A DNA stretch of 56,061 nucleotides from Gammaproteobacteria bacterium. Its GTDB lineage: Bacteria > Pseudomonadota > Gammaproteobacteria > Burkholderiales > Rhodocyclaceae. Under the pieces are notes generated by a model. That model did no database searches and was not told where the DNA came from. It saw nothing but the letters and a program-made list of their open reading frames with translations. Where the stretch lies: NCBI GenBank assembly GCA_029289235.1, contig JARFTZ010000006.1, forward strand, positions 1 through 56,061. The letters are read 5' to 3'. Positions 26,896 to 35,367 of the stretch are shown here, piece by piece; the stretch's first letter is position 1, and every line of letters begins with the position of its first letter. The translations under genes and the position numbers were made by a program.

Positions 26896-27573
26896 ATGCA
26901 AGATCGTCGATTCGTCGCGTACTACCGCGTCAGCACACTGAAACAAGGACAGAGCGGGTTGGGCCTAGAAGCACAACAAGCCGCGGTATCGGCATATCTT
27001 CATGGCGGCGCATCGGCGCTCGTCGGTGAATTTACTGAAACGGAGACAGGCAAGGGAGCGAATGCGCTGGAAACCCGCCCGCAACTTCGTGCAGCACTCG
27101 ACGCTTGTACCAAGCACAAGGCCACGCTGATCATCGCCAAGCTGGATCGTCTCGCACGAAACGTTCATTTTGTGACCGGGTTACTGGAAACCGGATGTGA
27201 CTTTGTCGCAGCGGATATGCCCCATGCCAACAAGGTCATGATTCAGATGCATGCGGTGATGAGCGAATGGGAGCGTGATCAAATCAGCGCCCGAACCAAA
27301 TCTGCACTGACCGCAGCCAAGGCCCGTGGCGTGGTCTTGGGCGCAACAGGTAGAACCAACCTCAAGCAAAATCAGGAAGCCCGCAAAGACGCTGCCAATG
27401 CGTTTGCGGAGCGTTTATCCGGAGTCTTACGGGGATTTCAATCCACCGGAATGACCCAACGACAGATGGTGGCTCAACTCAATTCATTGGGGATTACAGC
27501 AGCACAAGGTGGCCAATGGTCATTGGCACAACTTCAACGCGTCCTGAAGCGAATCAACGCTGCCACCGTGTAG
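26896..27573 (+). CDS. Serine recombinase (resolvase/invertase family)
   Basis: 225 residues. The catalytic serine is S13 in VAYYRVSTLKQGQSGLGLEA. ATLIIAKLDRLARNVHFVTG and MIQMHAVMSEWERDQISART are the standard motifs of the catalytic core and long E helix. The C-terminal part (GMTQRQMVAQLNSLGITAAQ, then WSLAQLQRVLKRI) is a short recombinase-type DNA-binding region. The start at 26896 has AGGGAG just upstream; an alternative TTG at 26872 would add 8 residues. It is the last gene of the island before the second chromate-transporter pair and could resolve or invert DNA using nearby dyads. No invertible segment is obvious. Confidence 0.9.
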   Translation: MQDRRFVAYYRVSTLKQGQSGLGLEAQQAAVSAYLHGGASALVGEFTETETGKGANALETRPQLRAALDACTKHKATLIIAKLDRLARNVHFVTGLLETGCDFVAADMPHANKVMIQMHAVMSEWERDQISARTKSALTAAKARGVVLGATGRTNLKQNQEARKDAANAFAERLSGVLRGFQSTGMTQRQMVAQLNSLGITAAQGGQWSLAQLQRVLKRINAATV

Positions 27574-27624
27574 TGTATTGCGAGAGCATCGGTGACCTTT
27601 CTGTCCCGGTAATTCCTCATCTGA

Positions 27625-28206
27625 CTACACCCACCCCAACGCTCCGAGCAGCGCACCGGCGCCGAGCAGCCATAACAGGTGAATCCGGGTGCGCCAGACG
27701 ATCAGCGTCGTCACCGCTGTCAGCAACCACAACGCCCAATCCGTGGCGGGGTTGCCATGGGCACTCGCCATGATCCAGCCCGTACTGATCAGCAACGCAA
27801 CAACTACCGGCCCCATGCCCGACTTGAAAGCGCGAACTTCGCGACGATGGCGGTTGCGCTGCCCCCAGCTCGAGGCAAAGTAGACGAGCACGCTGCTCGG
27901 CAAAAGCATTCCGGTCATCGTGATCGTCGCCCCGATCAACGCGGCGCCATAGCCCCCCGCGTTCATCCCGACGTTCCAGCCCATCAGCGCAACGAACAGC
28001 ACGTTCGGCCCCGGAGCGGCCTGGGCAATCGTAATCGAGGCGGAAAACTGCGGATCGGTCAGCCACCCCTGCTGCTCGACCAGATAACGGTGCATTTCCG
28101 GCAGCGTACTGAATGCCGCTCCCACGGCCATCAGGGACAACGAAAGATAATGACCAAACAAGGCAAGCCAGTCGGTCCAGCCAAGATCAAGGGTGACCGT
28201 GTTCAT
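27625..28206 (-). CDS. Chromate transporter, short-chain CHR subunit 2 (copy B)
   Basis: 193 residues, the same length as copy A at 18787-19368 and mostly identical by eye (FSTLPEMHRYLVEQQGWLTD, AQAAPGPNVLFVALMGW, ending GALLGALGWV in both). Its start overlaps the partner's stop by 4 bp. The gene ends 51 bp from the serine recombinase stop, so this is where the duplicated unit resumes beyond the island. The upstream start at 28245 would only add sequence from the partner gene. Confidence 0.85.
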   Translation of the reverse strand: MNTVTLDLGWTDWLALFGHYLSLSLMAVGAAFSTLPEMHRYLVEQQGWLTDPQFSASITIAQAAPGPNVLFVALMGWNVGMNAGGYGAALIGATITMTGMLLPSSVLVYFASSWGQRNRHRREVRAFKSGMGPVVVALLISTGWIMASAHGNPATDWALWLLTAVTTLIVWRTRIHLLWLLGAGALLGALGWV

Positions 28207-28775
28207 TGCCGTGCCTTCCCGAGTTTCCAGTACGCCAGAAAGCACGCAACAACACCGGGACCGAGCAGGATGACAATCAACGGTAGACGGAATAGCGCCA
28301 CCCCGGCAAAACTAAAACCGCCAAGAGCGACACACAGCAGCCCCCCCAGCGGATTGCCCTTCAACGCGCTGGCCAGTCGGAGTCCGGCGGCAAGGATCAA
28401 CCCCGCGGCCACCGCGCCCATTCCCCGCAACGCGCCTACAGCAACCGGATGCGCACCGTAGCTTGCATACAACAGCGCCAGCGCGAGTACCACGAGCGTC
28501 GGCACGCACAACAATCCTGCCAGCGCCACCACCGCGCCGCGCCAGCCAAAATAACGGCCGCCGAGAATGAGGCACAGGTTGACGACGTTCGGCCCGGGTA
28601 GCACCTGGGCCACCGCCCATTCTTCGATGAATTCTTCCTGCGTCAGCCAGCGCTTCCGGGCGACCAGTTCATGCTGTACCACCGCGACAACGCCACCGAA
28701 TCCCTGCAGGGCAAGCACTGTCAGGGTGAGGAACAAGTCTCCAAGCGAATGGGGCCGAGACGTTAGTTGATTCAT
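28203..28775 (-). CDS. Chromate transporter, short-chain CHR subunit 1 (copy B)
   Basis: 190 residues, with LQGFGGVVAVVQHELVARKR and WLTQEEFIEEWAVAQVLPGP as in copy A. The first ~12 residues (MNQLTSRPHSLGDL) differ from copy A while the rest is nearly collinear. An open frame continues upstream to 28910, but it runs through a terminator-like hairpin and a decayed chr fragment, so I start at 28775, which equals the copy A length. The pair probably forms a heterodimeric anion/chromate exporter redundant with copy A. Confidence 0.85.
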   Translation of the reverse strand: MNQLTSRPHSLGDLFLTLTVLALQGFGGVVAVVQHELVARKRWLTQEEFIEEWAVAQVLPGPNVVNLCLILGGRYFGWRGAVVALAGLLCVPTLVVLALALLYASYGAHPVAVGALRGMGAVAAGLILAAGLRLASALKGNPLGGLLCVALGGFSFAGVALFRLPLIVILLGPGVVACFLAYWKLGKARQ

Positions 28776-28787
28776 CAGACAATCATG

Positions 28788-28866
28788 AAAAAACGGGAGC
28801 CGAAGCTCCCAGACGCGCCCCTGAGGCGAACAGCCACAGCAGGTAAACTGGGGGCGCCAAACGGTA
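28788..28866 (-). pseudogene. Decayed third chr 3' end with terminator-like hairpin
   Basis: On the minus strand one frame reads YLLWLFASGARLGA, clearly related to HLLWLLGAGALLGA at the C-terminus of both intact subunit-2 genes, and is then followed by a copy of the porin-type hairpin (GGGAGC/GCTCCC, 28795-28810). The DNA near 28830-28863 likewise matches the corresponding gene segment with scattered changes and one gap. It is a remnant of another chr copy. Confidence 0.6.
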
Positions 28867-28922
28867 CTGAAGCGAATCGACGCCCACACCTGACAATCGC
28901 ATTTCGCCATCGGTTAACGAAA

Positions 28923-28946
28923 AAACGGGAGCCGAAGCTCCCGTTT
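28923..28946 (-). terminator. Terminator of porin copy B
   Basis: AAACGGGAGC (28923-28932), loop CGAA, GCTCCCGTTT (28937-28946), followed on the minus strand by a T run. It shares GTTAACGAAAAAACGGGAGC with the copy A terminator, so the duplication includes this element. Confidence 0.9.
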
Positions 28947-28972
28947 CAATTTCGAATCTAACCGGAGTCAGA

Positions 28973-30004
28973 TTAGAAAGCGTGACGGATACCAACCATG
29001 ACGCCGTTGTAGCTCTCGTCGGTACCGTTGGCAAAGCCGGTGCCACTGAAGCGGCTGGCAGGCTTAGCGTTGCTTTCGTCGTCATTGACAAGACGCATAT
29101 ACGAAGCATAAGCCGTCGTACGCTTCGACAGAGCATGCTCGTAGCCGATTTGCCAAGCGGAGTAATCGGTATCCTTGACGTCGTTGTCGGCGAGCGAGTA
29201 TGACGCGGCAATCGTGCCAACCTTGCCAACCGGAATGCGAGTGCCAAGAGTCCAGACAGCGTTGTCGTCCTCATCAGCATTAACGTTTTGCGAAAGCTCG
29301 TAAGCAGCATAAAGCTTGGCGACCTTGAAGTCGTAGGTTGCGCCGACGGTCCAGTCTTGGGGAGCCGAGTCGGCACTATTCTGCTTCAGACGAGCATACG
29401 TAGCGGCAGCGGCGAACGGGCCGTTGGCATACTTCGCAGCGACCTGAATGTAATTCGAACGGGACGTGGTATCGGTATCGACATCTTGCCGCGTGCCATA
29501 CAACGCAGCGAGTTGCAGACCGCTGAACACCGGCGAGTAGTAGGAAACGGCGTCAGCCTTTTCGTTCGAGAAACGGCCGACCACGGCGGGCATAAGGTTA
29601 CGCGAGCTGATGTTGCCCATCGGCTCCGAAACGCCACCGTGCCAAGCATCGCTGAGCGAGCCTTGGAGACCGACCAAGACCGTACCGAAGCCACCGGTCA
29701 GGCCAACGTTAGCTTGACGGTTGGAACCCCAAGATTTATCGCCACCGCCATTCTCAGCATCGGTGTTAACGGCCGTCTCCAGATTAAAGATCGCCTTCAG
29801 GCCATTGCCCAGCGCTTCTTCGCCCTTGAAGCCCAGACGGGAGGTCGACAGACCACCGTTGACGACGCCAGTGGCGCTTCCGTCATTGCCGCTCCAAGCA
29901 TAGACGCCCGCGTCCAAAATGCCATAAACCGTGACGTTCGACTGCGCGAAGGCAGCGCCGGAAACCAGTCCAGCAACTGCCAGAGCGATGATTTTCTTTT
30001 GCAT
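28973..30004 (-). CDS. Gram-negative general porin (copy B)
   Basis: 343 residues. The signal peptide is identical to copy A (MQKKIIALAVAGLVSGAAFA), and mature QSNVTVYGILDAGVYAWSGN begins the barrel. STSRLGFKGEEALGNGLKAI and the terminal GIRHAF are conserved. Differences from copy A concentrate in putative loops (SATGVVNGG, VNTDAENGGGDKSWG and the region before TDESYNG), suggesting altered pore or surface properties. The first 47 bp upstream, including the GAGGAG ribosome site, match copy A, and homology then stops abruptly at 30052. Its terminator and the chr pair follow as in copy A. Confidence 0.93.
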   Translation of the reverse strand: MQKKIIALAVAGLVSGAAFAQSNVTVYGILDAGVYAWSGNDGSATGVVNGGLSTSRLGFKGEEALGNGLKAIFNLETAVNTDAENGGGDKSWGSNRQANVGLTGGFGTVLVGLQGSLSDAWHGGVSEPMGNISSRNLMPAVVGRFSNEKADAVSYYSPVFSGLQLAALYGTRQDVDTDTTSRSNYIQVAAKYANGPFAAAATYARLKQNSADSAPQDWTVGATYDFKVAKLYAAYELSQNVNADEDDNAVWTLGTRIPVGKVGTIAASYSLADNDVKDTDYSAWQIGYEHALSKRTTAYASYMRLVNDDESNAKPASRFSGTGFANGTDESYNGVMVGIRHAF

Positions 30005-30291
30005 GTGTGAATCTCCTCTAGGGTTAAGGTCGGCAGCGCGCTTGTCGCCGCCAAACTGGACCTCTCAGTGATGAGAAGCTGGACGGATCATCGCAAACAC
30101 ACCCGACGCAAGCAACCTCGGTGTGGCGATTGGCGTGGCAAACGCCTCGGCCATGTTGCCAAATTGCAACACTCGGCACACCGCCCCCCCACGGCCTGCC
30201 CAAGCAGAAAATCAACACAAGATGTTTCAGCGGTTCATGGTGGCGGCCTTTTTTGCTAGACTCCGGAAAGTTTTTTTTGGCTGTTTTTCCC

Positions 30292-31620
30292 ATGGACACG
30301 AGACAGAACCGGCCCGGGCATTCCCGCGCCACCTGGGCTACCCGCCTCCGCCACCCCTGGACGCTCGGCGCGTTCGGCGCGTTCGCCCTGCTGGGCATGG
30401 TCGCCGCGTCAGCAGTACCGCCAGTCAGCGCGCCGCCGGCCGGCTCGATCGAGACGGTACTCGAACAGCTCGGCCGCCCCGAGGTGCTGCCGCTTTCGCT
30501 CGATGACGACGAGCAAACCTTCCTGCGCGAAGAACGCATCCAGCGCTCCGACACGATCGGCAGCCTTTTCAGCCGCCTCGGCGTTTCCGATCCCGCAGCC
30601 CTGGCCTTCATTCAACAAGACCCGGCGGCGCGCAACGCCGCGCGGCAACTCCGCCCCGGAAAATCCATCACCGCCAGGACGAGCGGCAACGGCGAGTTGC
30701 TGGAACTGCATTTTCCGCTTGGCGGCGCCGACTCCGCGTTGATTGTCGAAAAGAACGAGACCGGGTTTGCGGCGATCGAAAAGGCCATCGAGTTCTCGCC
30801 CAGCCTGCAGATCAAGTCCGGGGAGATTTCCAATTCGTTGTTCGGCGCCACCGACGAGGCAGGCATCCCCGACAGCGTCGCCGTCCAGCTCGCGGAAATA
30901 TTCAGCGGCGACATCGACTTCTACCGCGACCTGCGCAAGGGCGATCGTTTCTCGGTGGTATACGAATCGCTGACCCATAACGGGCAGGACGTCCGCGGCG
31001 GCAAGGTGCTCGCCGCCGAGTTCGTCAACGACGGCGCGGTGTACCAGGCCTTCTGGTTCGCCAGCGGCGAGCGGGGAGGCTATTACACGGCCGAGGGCAA
31101 GAGCCTGCGCAAGGCGTTTCTCCGCTCGCCGCTGGAATTCTCGCGCGTCACCTCGGGCTTCTCGAACTCCCGCCGCCATCCGGTGCTGAACATCACCCGC
31201 GCGCACAAGGGGATCGACTACGGCGCCCCGACCGGAACCCGCATCCGCGCCGTCGCCGACGCGACGGTGGAGTTCGCCGGACGGCAGGGGGGTTACGGAA
31301 ACCTGGTCATTCTTCGCCACCGCGGGAACTACTCTACCGCCTACGGCCACATGAACGGATTCGCGGCGGGCATTCGCAAGGGTGCGCGCGTCAGCCAGGG
31401 CGACACGATCGGCTACGTCGGCCAGACGGGCATCGCCACCGGCCCGAACCTTCATTACGAGTTCCGCGTTGCCGGCAAACAGGTCAACCCGGCCACCGTG
31501 GCCCTCCCCACGGCGATTCCGCTGGACAAGGCGCAACTTGCGCAATTCCACACGACGACGAATCCGCTGCGCGCGCAACTCGACCTGGCCAAGCAGGTCC
31601 GGCTGGCAAGCGCGGAATAA
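30292..31620 (+). CDS. M23-family murein DD-endopeptidase, MepM-like
   Basis: 442 residues. A membrane anchor near residues 24-42 (WTLGAFGAFALLGMVAASAV) is followed by an OapA/LysM-like region (about 80-130) and a long middle domain. The C-terminal LytM domain has zinc ligands H305 and D309 (HKGIDYGAP) and H388 (NLHYEF) with catalytic H353 (AYGHMNGF), so it appears active. It would cut peptide cross-links in periplasmic peptidoglycan during growth. The frame extends upstream to 30121, but 30292 gives the proper N-terminal basic segment before the anchor. It ends before a shared bidirectional terminator with erpA. Confidence 0.88.
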   Translation: MDTRQNRPGHSRATWATRLRHPWTLGAFGAFALLGMVAASAVPPVSAPPAGSIETVLEQLGRPEVLPLSLDDDEQTFLREERIQRSDTIGSLFSRLGVSDPAALAFIQQDPAARNAARQLRPGKSITARTSGNGELLELHFPLGGADSALIVEKNETGFAAIEKAIEFSPSLQIKSGEISNSLFGATDEAGIPDSVAVQLAEIFSGDIDFYRDLRKGDRFSVVYESLTHNGQDVRGGKVLAAEFVNDGAVYQAFWFASGERGGYYTAEGKSLRKAFLRSPLEFSRVTSGFSNSRRHPVLNITRAHKGIDYGAPTGTRIRAVADATVEFAGRQGGYGNLVILRHRGNYSTAYGHMNGFAAGIRKGARVSQGDTIGYVGQTGIATGPNLHYEFRVAGKQVNPATVALPTAIPLDKAQLAQFHTTTNPLRAQLDLAKQVRLASAE

Positions 31621-31630
31621 GCTCATTCAA

Positions 31631-31672
31631 CACCAACAAAAACACCGGCACGCGCCGGTGTTTTTGTTGGTG
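31631..31672. terminator. Bidirectional terminator between mepM-like gene and erpA
   Basis: CACCAACAAAAACACCGGC (31631-31649) pairs over 19 bp with its complement at 31654-31672 around a 4-nt loop. A/T-rich arms give a U-run in either direction between two convergent genes. Confidence 0.93.
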
Positions 31673-31682
31673 TTACGGAAAA

Positions 31683-32036
31683 CTACGCCGAGAACGACGA
31701 ACCGCAGCCGCAGGTCGAGGTGGCGTTGGGGTTCTTGATCACGAACTGGGAGCCTTCCAGCCCTTCGGTATAGTCGATCTCGGCGCCGACCAGGTACTGG
31801 TAGCTCATCGGATCGACCAGCAGGGTGACACCGTTCTTGACCATCGCGGTGTCGTCTTCGGCTGCTTCCTCGTCAAAGGTGAAGCCGTACTGAAAACCGG
31901 AACAGCCTCCGCCGGTCACGAAAACGCGCAGCTTGAGTTCGGGATTGCCTTCCTCTTCGATCAGTTCGCGGACCTTGTCGGCCGCGCTGTCGGTGAAGAT
32001 AAAAGGCATGGGCATGTCTGCTGAAGTATTCATCAT
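31683..32036 (-). CDS. erpA: Iron-sulfur cluster carrier/insertion protein ErpA
   Basis: 117 residues of the A-type carrier family, which passes [4Fe-4S] or [2Fe-2S] clusters from the ISC scaffold to apo-proteins. The three ligand cysteines are in [11 protein letters not shown] and the C-terminal [28 protein letters not shown] is the usual N-terminal part. The frame is open to 32084, but the paired ATG codons at 32031-32036 follow GGAAGGAA, a good ribosome site, so I start there. It is the last gene of a minus-strand run argC, DUF6776, bactofilin, erpA. Confidence 0.93.
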   Translation of the reverse strand: MMNTSADMPMPFIFTDSAADKVRELIEEEGNPELKLRVFVTGGGCSGFQYGFTFDEEAAEDDTAMVKNGVTLLVDPMSYQYLVGAEIDYTEGLEGSQFVIKNPNATSTCGCGSSFSA

Positions 32037-32092
32037 CTTTCCTTCCGTATTCATCCTTATCAACGAGCCGCCAGTCGCGGCCACGATCCATC

Positions 32093-32503
32093 CTACTCGC
32101 TTGCATCACCGGGCACACCCGGCGGGCTTTCCAGCGCTGCATTGTTTCGATGCACCAACTTGCCCTCGATTACCGCGCCCTGCTGCATCTCGATGCGATG
32201 ATACTCGACGTCCCCTGTGACCCGGGCCGAAGGGAGAAGTTCCAGCGACTCCCCGGCGACCACGGGACCGATGACCGTGCCATTGATCACCACGTGGCCG
32301 ACCGCGATGGCGCCCTCGACGGTGGCCTTCTCGCTGACGACGAGCGTTCCTTCCTGCGGATTCTCGCAGCGGATGTTGCCGCGCACGATGCCATCGACAC
32401 GCAAACCGCCGGAAAAGAACACATTCCCTTCGACGCGCGTTGTGGAACCAATGAGACTGTCGATACTGTTTTGAGGCGTTTTGCCCTTCTTGTCACCAAA
32501 CAT
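32093..32503 (-). CDS. Bactofilin-family cytoskeletal protein
   Basis: 136 residues. The central region (about 18-115) is a right-handed beta-helix with short repeats such as [27 protein letters not shown] and [20 protein letters not shown]. This is the bactofilin (DUF583) fold that polymerises without nucleotides into membrane-associated filaments for cell-shape and cell-wall tasks. The tails are short and disordered-looking. It lies 33 bp after the coiled-coil DUF6776 protein and 56 bp before erpA. An M23 endopeptidase is encoded nearby, and bactofilin-M23 pairings are known in other bacteria; here the two are in convergent units. Confidence 0.9.
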   Translation of the reverse strand: MFGDKKGKTPQNSIDSLIGSTTRVEGNVFFSGGLRVDGIVRGNIRCENPQEGTLVVSEKATVEGAIAVGHVVINGTVIGPVVAGESLELLPSARVTGDVEYHRIEMQQGAVIEGKLVHRNNAALESPPGVPGDASE

Positions 32504-32536
32504 GCCCTCTCCCTGTCAAAAAATCCGCAAGCGCCT

Positions 32537-33289
32537 TCAGAGCATCGCCGATTGCGTCGCACGCACCTTGCCGTCCTGCAGCAGACTGGCTTCGACGCCG
32601 AGCAGGCGCGCGCCTGCGGGAACGGCGAAAGTCCCCTCGACACGATGGAAGCGCTTGATTTCCAGGTTGCCCTTCGTCTGCGCGGGAACATCGATGGTCG
32701 CTTTCTTGCCGTTCTGCATGACCATTGCGCGCAGCACAAGAACCCCCTTGAACCCGCCGTCTCGCCGCTGATCTCCGCCGACGACGACCGAGAGACGATA
32801 GCGATAACCCCCTGCCGCCTCTGCCGGCTCGATTCGCAACCGGTCGATCCGGACACTGCCTTCCGTCGCTTGCGGCGTGCCGGGCAGGAGCCCCTCGTAA
32901 AATGCCACGTCTTCCCGCAGCGCGGCGTTTTCGTTTTCCAGCGCCTGGACCTGGCTCATCAGCTTGCGCAGCGTCGCCCGCTCCATCTGCAGCCTGCTCT
33001 CCCCCGTGCCGACGAGACCACGCAGCTTGGTCAACTCCGTATCGAGTTCCATCACGTAGTTGCGCAGCGAGCGGAGTTCTTCGCCGGATTCCGCGGCGGG
33101 GTAGCCGGCCAGCCCCCGCCCGGCATCATAAAGCCAGGCCGCCGAGGCAAGCGACAAGGAGATGACCGCGACCGCCAGAAGCGCGCGCCAGTACCACGCT
33201 ACATGCGCGCGGATGGCCAGGCGCGGCGCGTTGATGCCGAAGCGCTGGCGTAGCCGGCGAATCCTTACGGCAGCACCGGAAGCTGCCAT
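32537..33289 (-). CDS. Membrane-anchored coiled-coil protein, DUF6776-like
   Basis: 250 residues. A basic N-terminus and one membrane span ([19 protein letters not shown], about 35-55) are followed by a coiled coil (about 68-128, [40 protein letters not shown]). A beta-rich C-terminal domain carries [13 protein letters not shown] and [18 protein letters not shown]. It resembles the conserved betaproteobacterial family I know as DUF6776, of unknown function, usually next to a bactofilin. It starts 25 bp inside the argC 3' end, so the genes overlap and are probably translated together. A role with bactofilin at the envelope is an inference. Confidence 0.78.
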   Translation of the reverse strand: MAASGAAVRIRRLRQRFGINAPRLAIRAHVAWYWRALLAVAVISLSLASAAWLYDAGRGLAGYPAAESGEELRSLRNYVMELDTELTKLRGLVGTGESRLQMERATLRKLMSQVQALENENAALREDVAFYEGLLPGTPQATEGSVRIDRLRIEPAEAAGGYRYRLSVVVGGDQRRDGGFKGVLVLRAMVMQNGKKATIDVPAQTKGNLEIKRFHRVEGTFAVPAGARLLGVEASLLQDGKVRATQSAML

Positions 33290-34296
33290 AGGCCTTCTGT
33301 TTCAGGCAGATCGAACATGATATTCATGTTCTGCACTGCCTGGCCGGCAGCACCTTTCACGAGGTTGTCGATTACCGAGAGGATCACCAGCGTGTCGCCG
33401 CCTTGCGGACGATGCACGGAAATCCGGCACAGGTTGGAGGCGCGAACGGAACGGGTCTCCGGATGAGTCTTCTCCGGAAGAACATCGACGAACGGCTCGT
33501 CGGCATAGCGCTGTTCGTAGAGGGCCTGGAAGTCCGCCTCGCCCGTGACGCGGGCGTAAAGGGTCGCGTGGATGCCCCGGATCAACGGAGTCAGGTGCGG
33601 AACGAAGGTCAGCCCGACGGGGCCGTTCTTCGACATGCGCGACAGTCCCTGGCGGATTTCCGGGAGGTGGCGATGCCCGGGCACGCCATAGGCCTTGAAG
33701 TTGTCGGAGGCTTCGGAAAACAGCGAGGACACTTCAGCCTTGCGCCCGGCACCGGAAACGCCAGATTTGGCATCGGCGATCAGGCCGCTGATTTCAACGA
33801 GACCGGCTTCCACCAGAGGTGCAAAGCCGAGCTGGACAGCGGTCGGGTAGCAGCCGGGATTGGCGACCAGGCGGGCGCCGCGGATCGCATTGCGATTGAC
33901 CTCCGGCAGCCCATAGACCGCTTTCGCCACCCACTCGGGGCTGGCGTGCTTCATGCCGTACCATTTTTCCCATTCGGCGACATCGACGATGCGGTAGTCC
34001 GCGGCCAGATCGACCACACGCACGCCGGCATCGAGCAACTCGGGCGCTTGCTGCATGGCAACACCGTTCGGCGTGGCAAAAAAGACCAGGTCACAGGCCT
34101 TGAGATTCGCCGCCGCCGGATCCTCGAACTTGAGATCGACACGTCCGCGCAGGCTCGGGAACATGGCGGCAACGTGGGTGCCGGCGTCACCGCGCGATGT
34201 AATGGCGGAAAGTTCAACCGCCGGGTGCTGGGCCAACAAGCGCAACAGTTCGACACCCGTGTAGCCGGTGCCGCCTACGATACCAACCTTGATCAT
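33265..34296 (-). CDS. argC: N-acetyl-gamma-glutamyl-phosphate reductase
   Basis: 343 residues. ArgC reduces N-acetylglutamyl phosphate to the semialdehyde in arginine synthesis, the step after ArgB (encoded at 50441). The NADP-binding Rossmann start [20 protein letters not shown] is complete. The active-site cysteine lies in [14 protein letters not shown], and the histidine segment is [11 protein letters not shown]. The start at 34296 gives this canonical N-terminus. A longer open frame to 34347 adds nothing conserved. It heads a minus-strand cluster with DUF6776, bactofilin and erpA and follows the rplM-rpsI operon after a terminator. Confidence 0.95.
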   Translation of the reverse strand: MIKVGIVGGTGYTGVELLRLLAQHPAVELSAITSRGDAGTHVAAMFPSLRGRVDLKFEDPAAANLKACDLVFFATPNGVAMQQAPELLDAGVRVVDLAADYRIVDVAEWEKWYGMKHASPEWVAKAVYGLPEVNRNAIRGARLVANPGCYPTAVQLGFAPLVEAGLVEISGLIADAKSGVSGAGRKAEVSSLFSEASDNFKAYGVPGHRHLPEIRQGLSRMSKNGPVGLTFVPHLTPLIRGIHATLYARVTGEADFQALYEQRYADEPFVDVLPEKTHPETRSVRASNLCRISVHRPQGGDTLVILSVIDNLVKGAAGQAVQNMNIMFDLPETEGLWQLPVLP

Positions 34297-34340
34297 TTCT
34301 TCCTCCTTGGCAGGACGCGAATGATAGTCCGCATCCCCCA

Positions 34341-34370
34341 AAAACACAAAGCCGCCCCTGAGGACGGCTT
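34341..34370 (-). terminator. Terminator after rpsI
   Basis: AAGCCG (34349-34354) pairs with CGGCTT (34365-34370), with additional inner GC pairs. On the minus strand the stem is followed by TTTGTGTTTTTGG. It separates rplM-rpsI from argC. Confidence 0.75.
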
Positions 34371-34416
34371 CGATGAGGAACCCGACGCAGACATGACTGC
34401 GTCGTTGAGCGCTGAA

Positions 34417-34809
34417 TCAGCGCTTGGAGAACTGCTTGCGACGACGCGCCTTGTGCAGACCGACCTTCTTCCGCTCGACTTCGCGGGCATCGCGGGTAAC
34501 GAAGCCGGCCTTCGACAGAACCGCCTTGAGTTCCGCGTCGTACTCGATCAGCGCGCGGGTGATGCCGTGACGAACGGCACCGGCCTGCCCGGATTCGCCA
34601 CCACCGGAAACATTCACCAGAATGTCGAAACCCGACGTCTGCTCGACCAGTTCGAGCGGCTGACGGACGATCATGCGGCCGGTCACGCGGGAGAAGAACT
34701 CGTCGATCGGCTTGCCGTTGACAACGATGTTGCCCGAGCCGCGCTTCATGAAGACGCGGGCGACGGCACTTTTGCGACGCCCGGTTCCGTAGTAGTAGTT
34801 TTCAGCCAT
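34417..34809 (-). CDS. rpsI: 30S ribosomal protein S9
   Basis: 130 residues, full length. It begins [20 protein letters not shown], with the family motif GTGRRK-x-A-x-ARV, and ends with the basic [10 protein letters not shown] tail that reaches the P-site t[23 protein letters not shown] is the central signature. It starts 9 bp after the rplM stop in the standard rplM-rpsI operon. Confidence 0.97.
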   Translation of the reverse strand: MAENYYYGTGRRKSAVARVFMKRGSGNIVVNGKPIDEFFSRVTGRMIVRQPLELVEQTSGFDILVNVSGGGESGQAGAVRHGITRALIEYDAELKAVLSKAGFVTRDAREVERKKVGLHKARRRKQFSKR

Positions 34810-34818
34810 TTCGACCTC

Positions 34819-35247
34819 TTAAAGTTCCAGAACTTTCGGCTGCTGAGCCGCATGCGGATGCGTATCGCCCGCATAGCACTTCATCTTCTTCAGCATCGCG
34901 TAGCCCAGCGGGCCCTTGGGCAGCATGCCCTTGACAGCCTTTTCGAGCACGCGACCAGGAAAACGCTGCTGCATTTTCTTGAAATTGCTTTCATAGATGC
35001 CGCCCGGGAAGCCGGTGTGACGGTAGTACATCTTGTCGTCAGCCTTGTTGCCGGTCACGCGCAACTTTTCCACATTGGTCACGATGACGAAATCGCCAGT
35101 GTCCACGTGCGGGGTGAATTCTGCCTTATGCTTGCCACGCAGGCGGCGGGCGATCTCGGTCGCGAGCCGGCCGAGCACCTTGTCTGTGGCGTCAACCACG
35201 AGCCACTCGCGCTTCACTTCATGCGACTTGGCGGAGAAAGTCTTCAT
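34819..35247 (-). CDS. rplM: 50S ribosomal protein L13
   Basis: 142 residues. It begins [20 protein letters not shown], has [20 protein letters not shown] and the signature [20 protein letters not shown]. The start at 35247 gives the typical length; the upstream open frame to 35289 is promoter DNA. It is the first gene of rplM-rpsI, preceded by a strong sigma-70 promoter at 35290-35319. Confidence 0.97.
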   Translation of the reverse strand: MKTFSAKSHEVKREWLVVDATDKVLGRLATEIARRLRGKHKAEFTPHVDTGDFVIVTNVEKLRVTGNKADDKMYYRHTGFPGGIYESNFKKMQQRFPGRVLEKAVKGMLPKGPLGYAMLKKMKCYAGDTHPHAAQQPKVLEL

Positions 35248-35289
35248 TTCTAAAGCCGTCCTTGTATGCCTGATAACGGAAAGCCGCAC

Positions 35290-35319
35290 ATTCTATTGCA
35301 AGCATCCAGCCCATGTCAA
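35290..35319 (-). promoter_or_regulatory. rplM: Sigma-70 promoter for rplM-rpsI
   Basis: On the minus strand: TTGACA (35314-35319), 18-bp spacer, TAGAAT (35290-35295). It is a near-consensus promoter 43 bp upstream of the rplM start. Confidence 0.78.
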
Positions 35320-35367
35320 TCAGTGTTTTAATAACATTTTTTCAACCGAGCGGAGCAAAGGAACCTC

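Noticed and set aside
28861-28890. CTGAAGCGAATC shared with the 3' end of the serine recombinase, considered as a recombination scar
   Set aside because: The match is about 16 of 17 bases, which is expected by chance in a window of this size; the chr remnant next to it has much better support.
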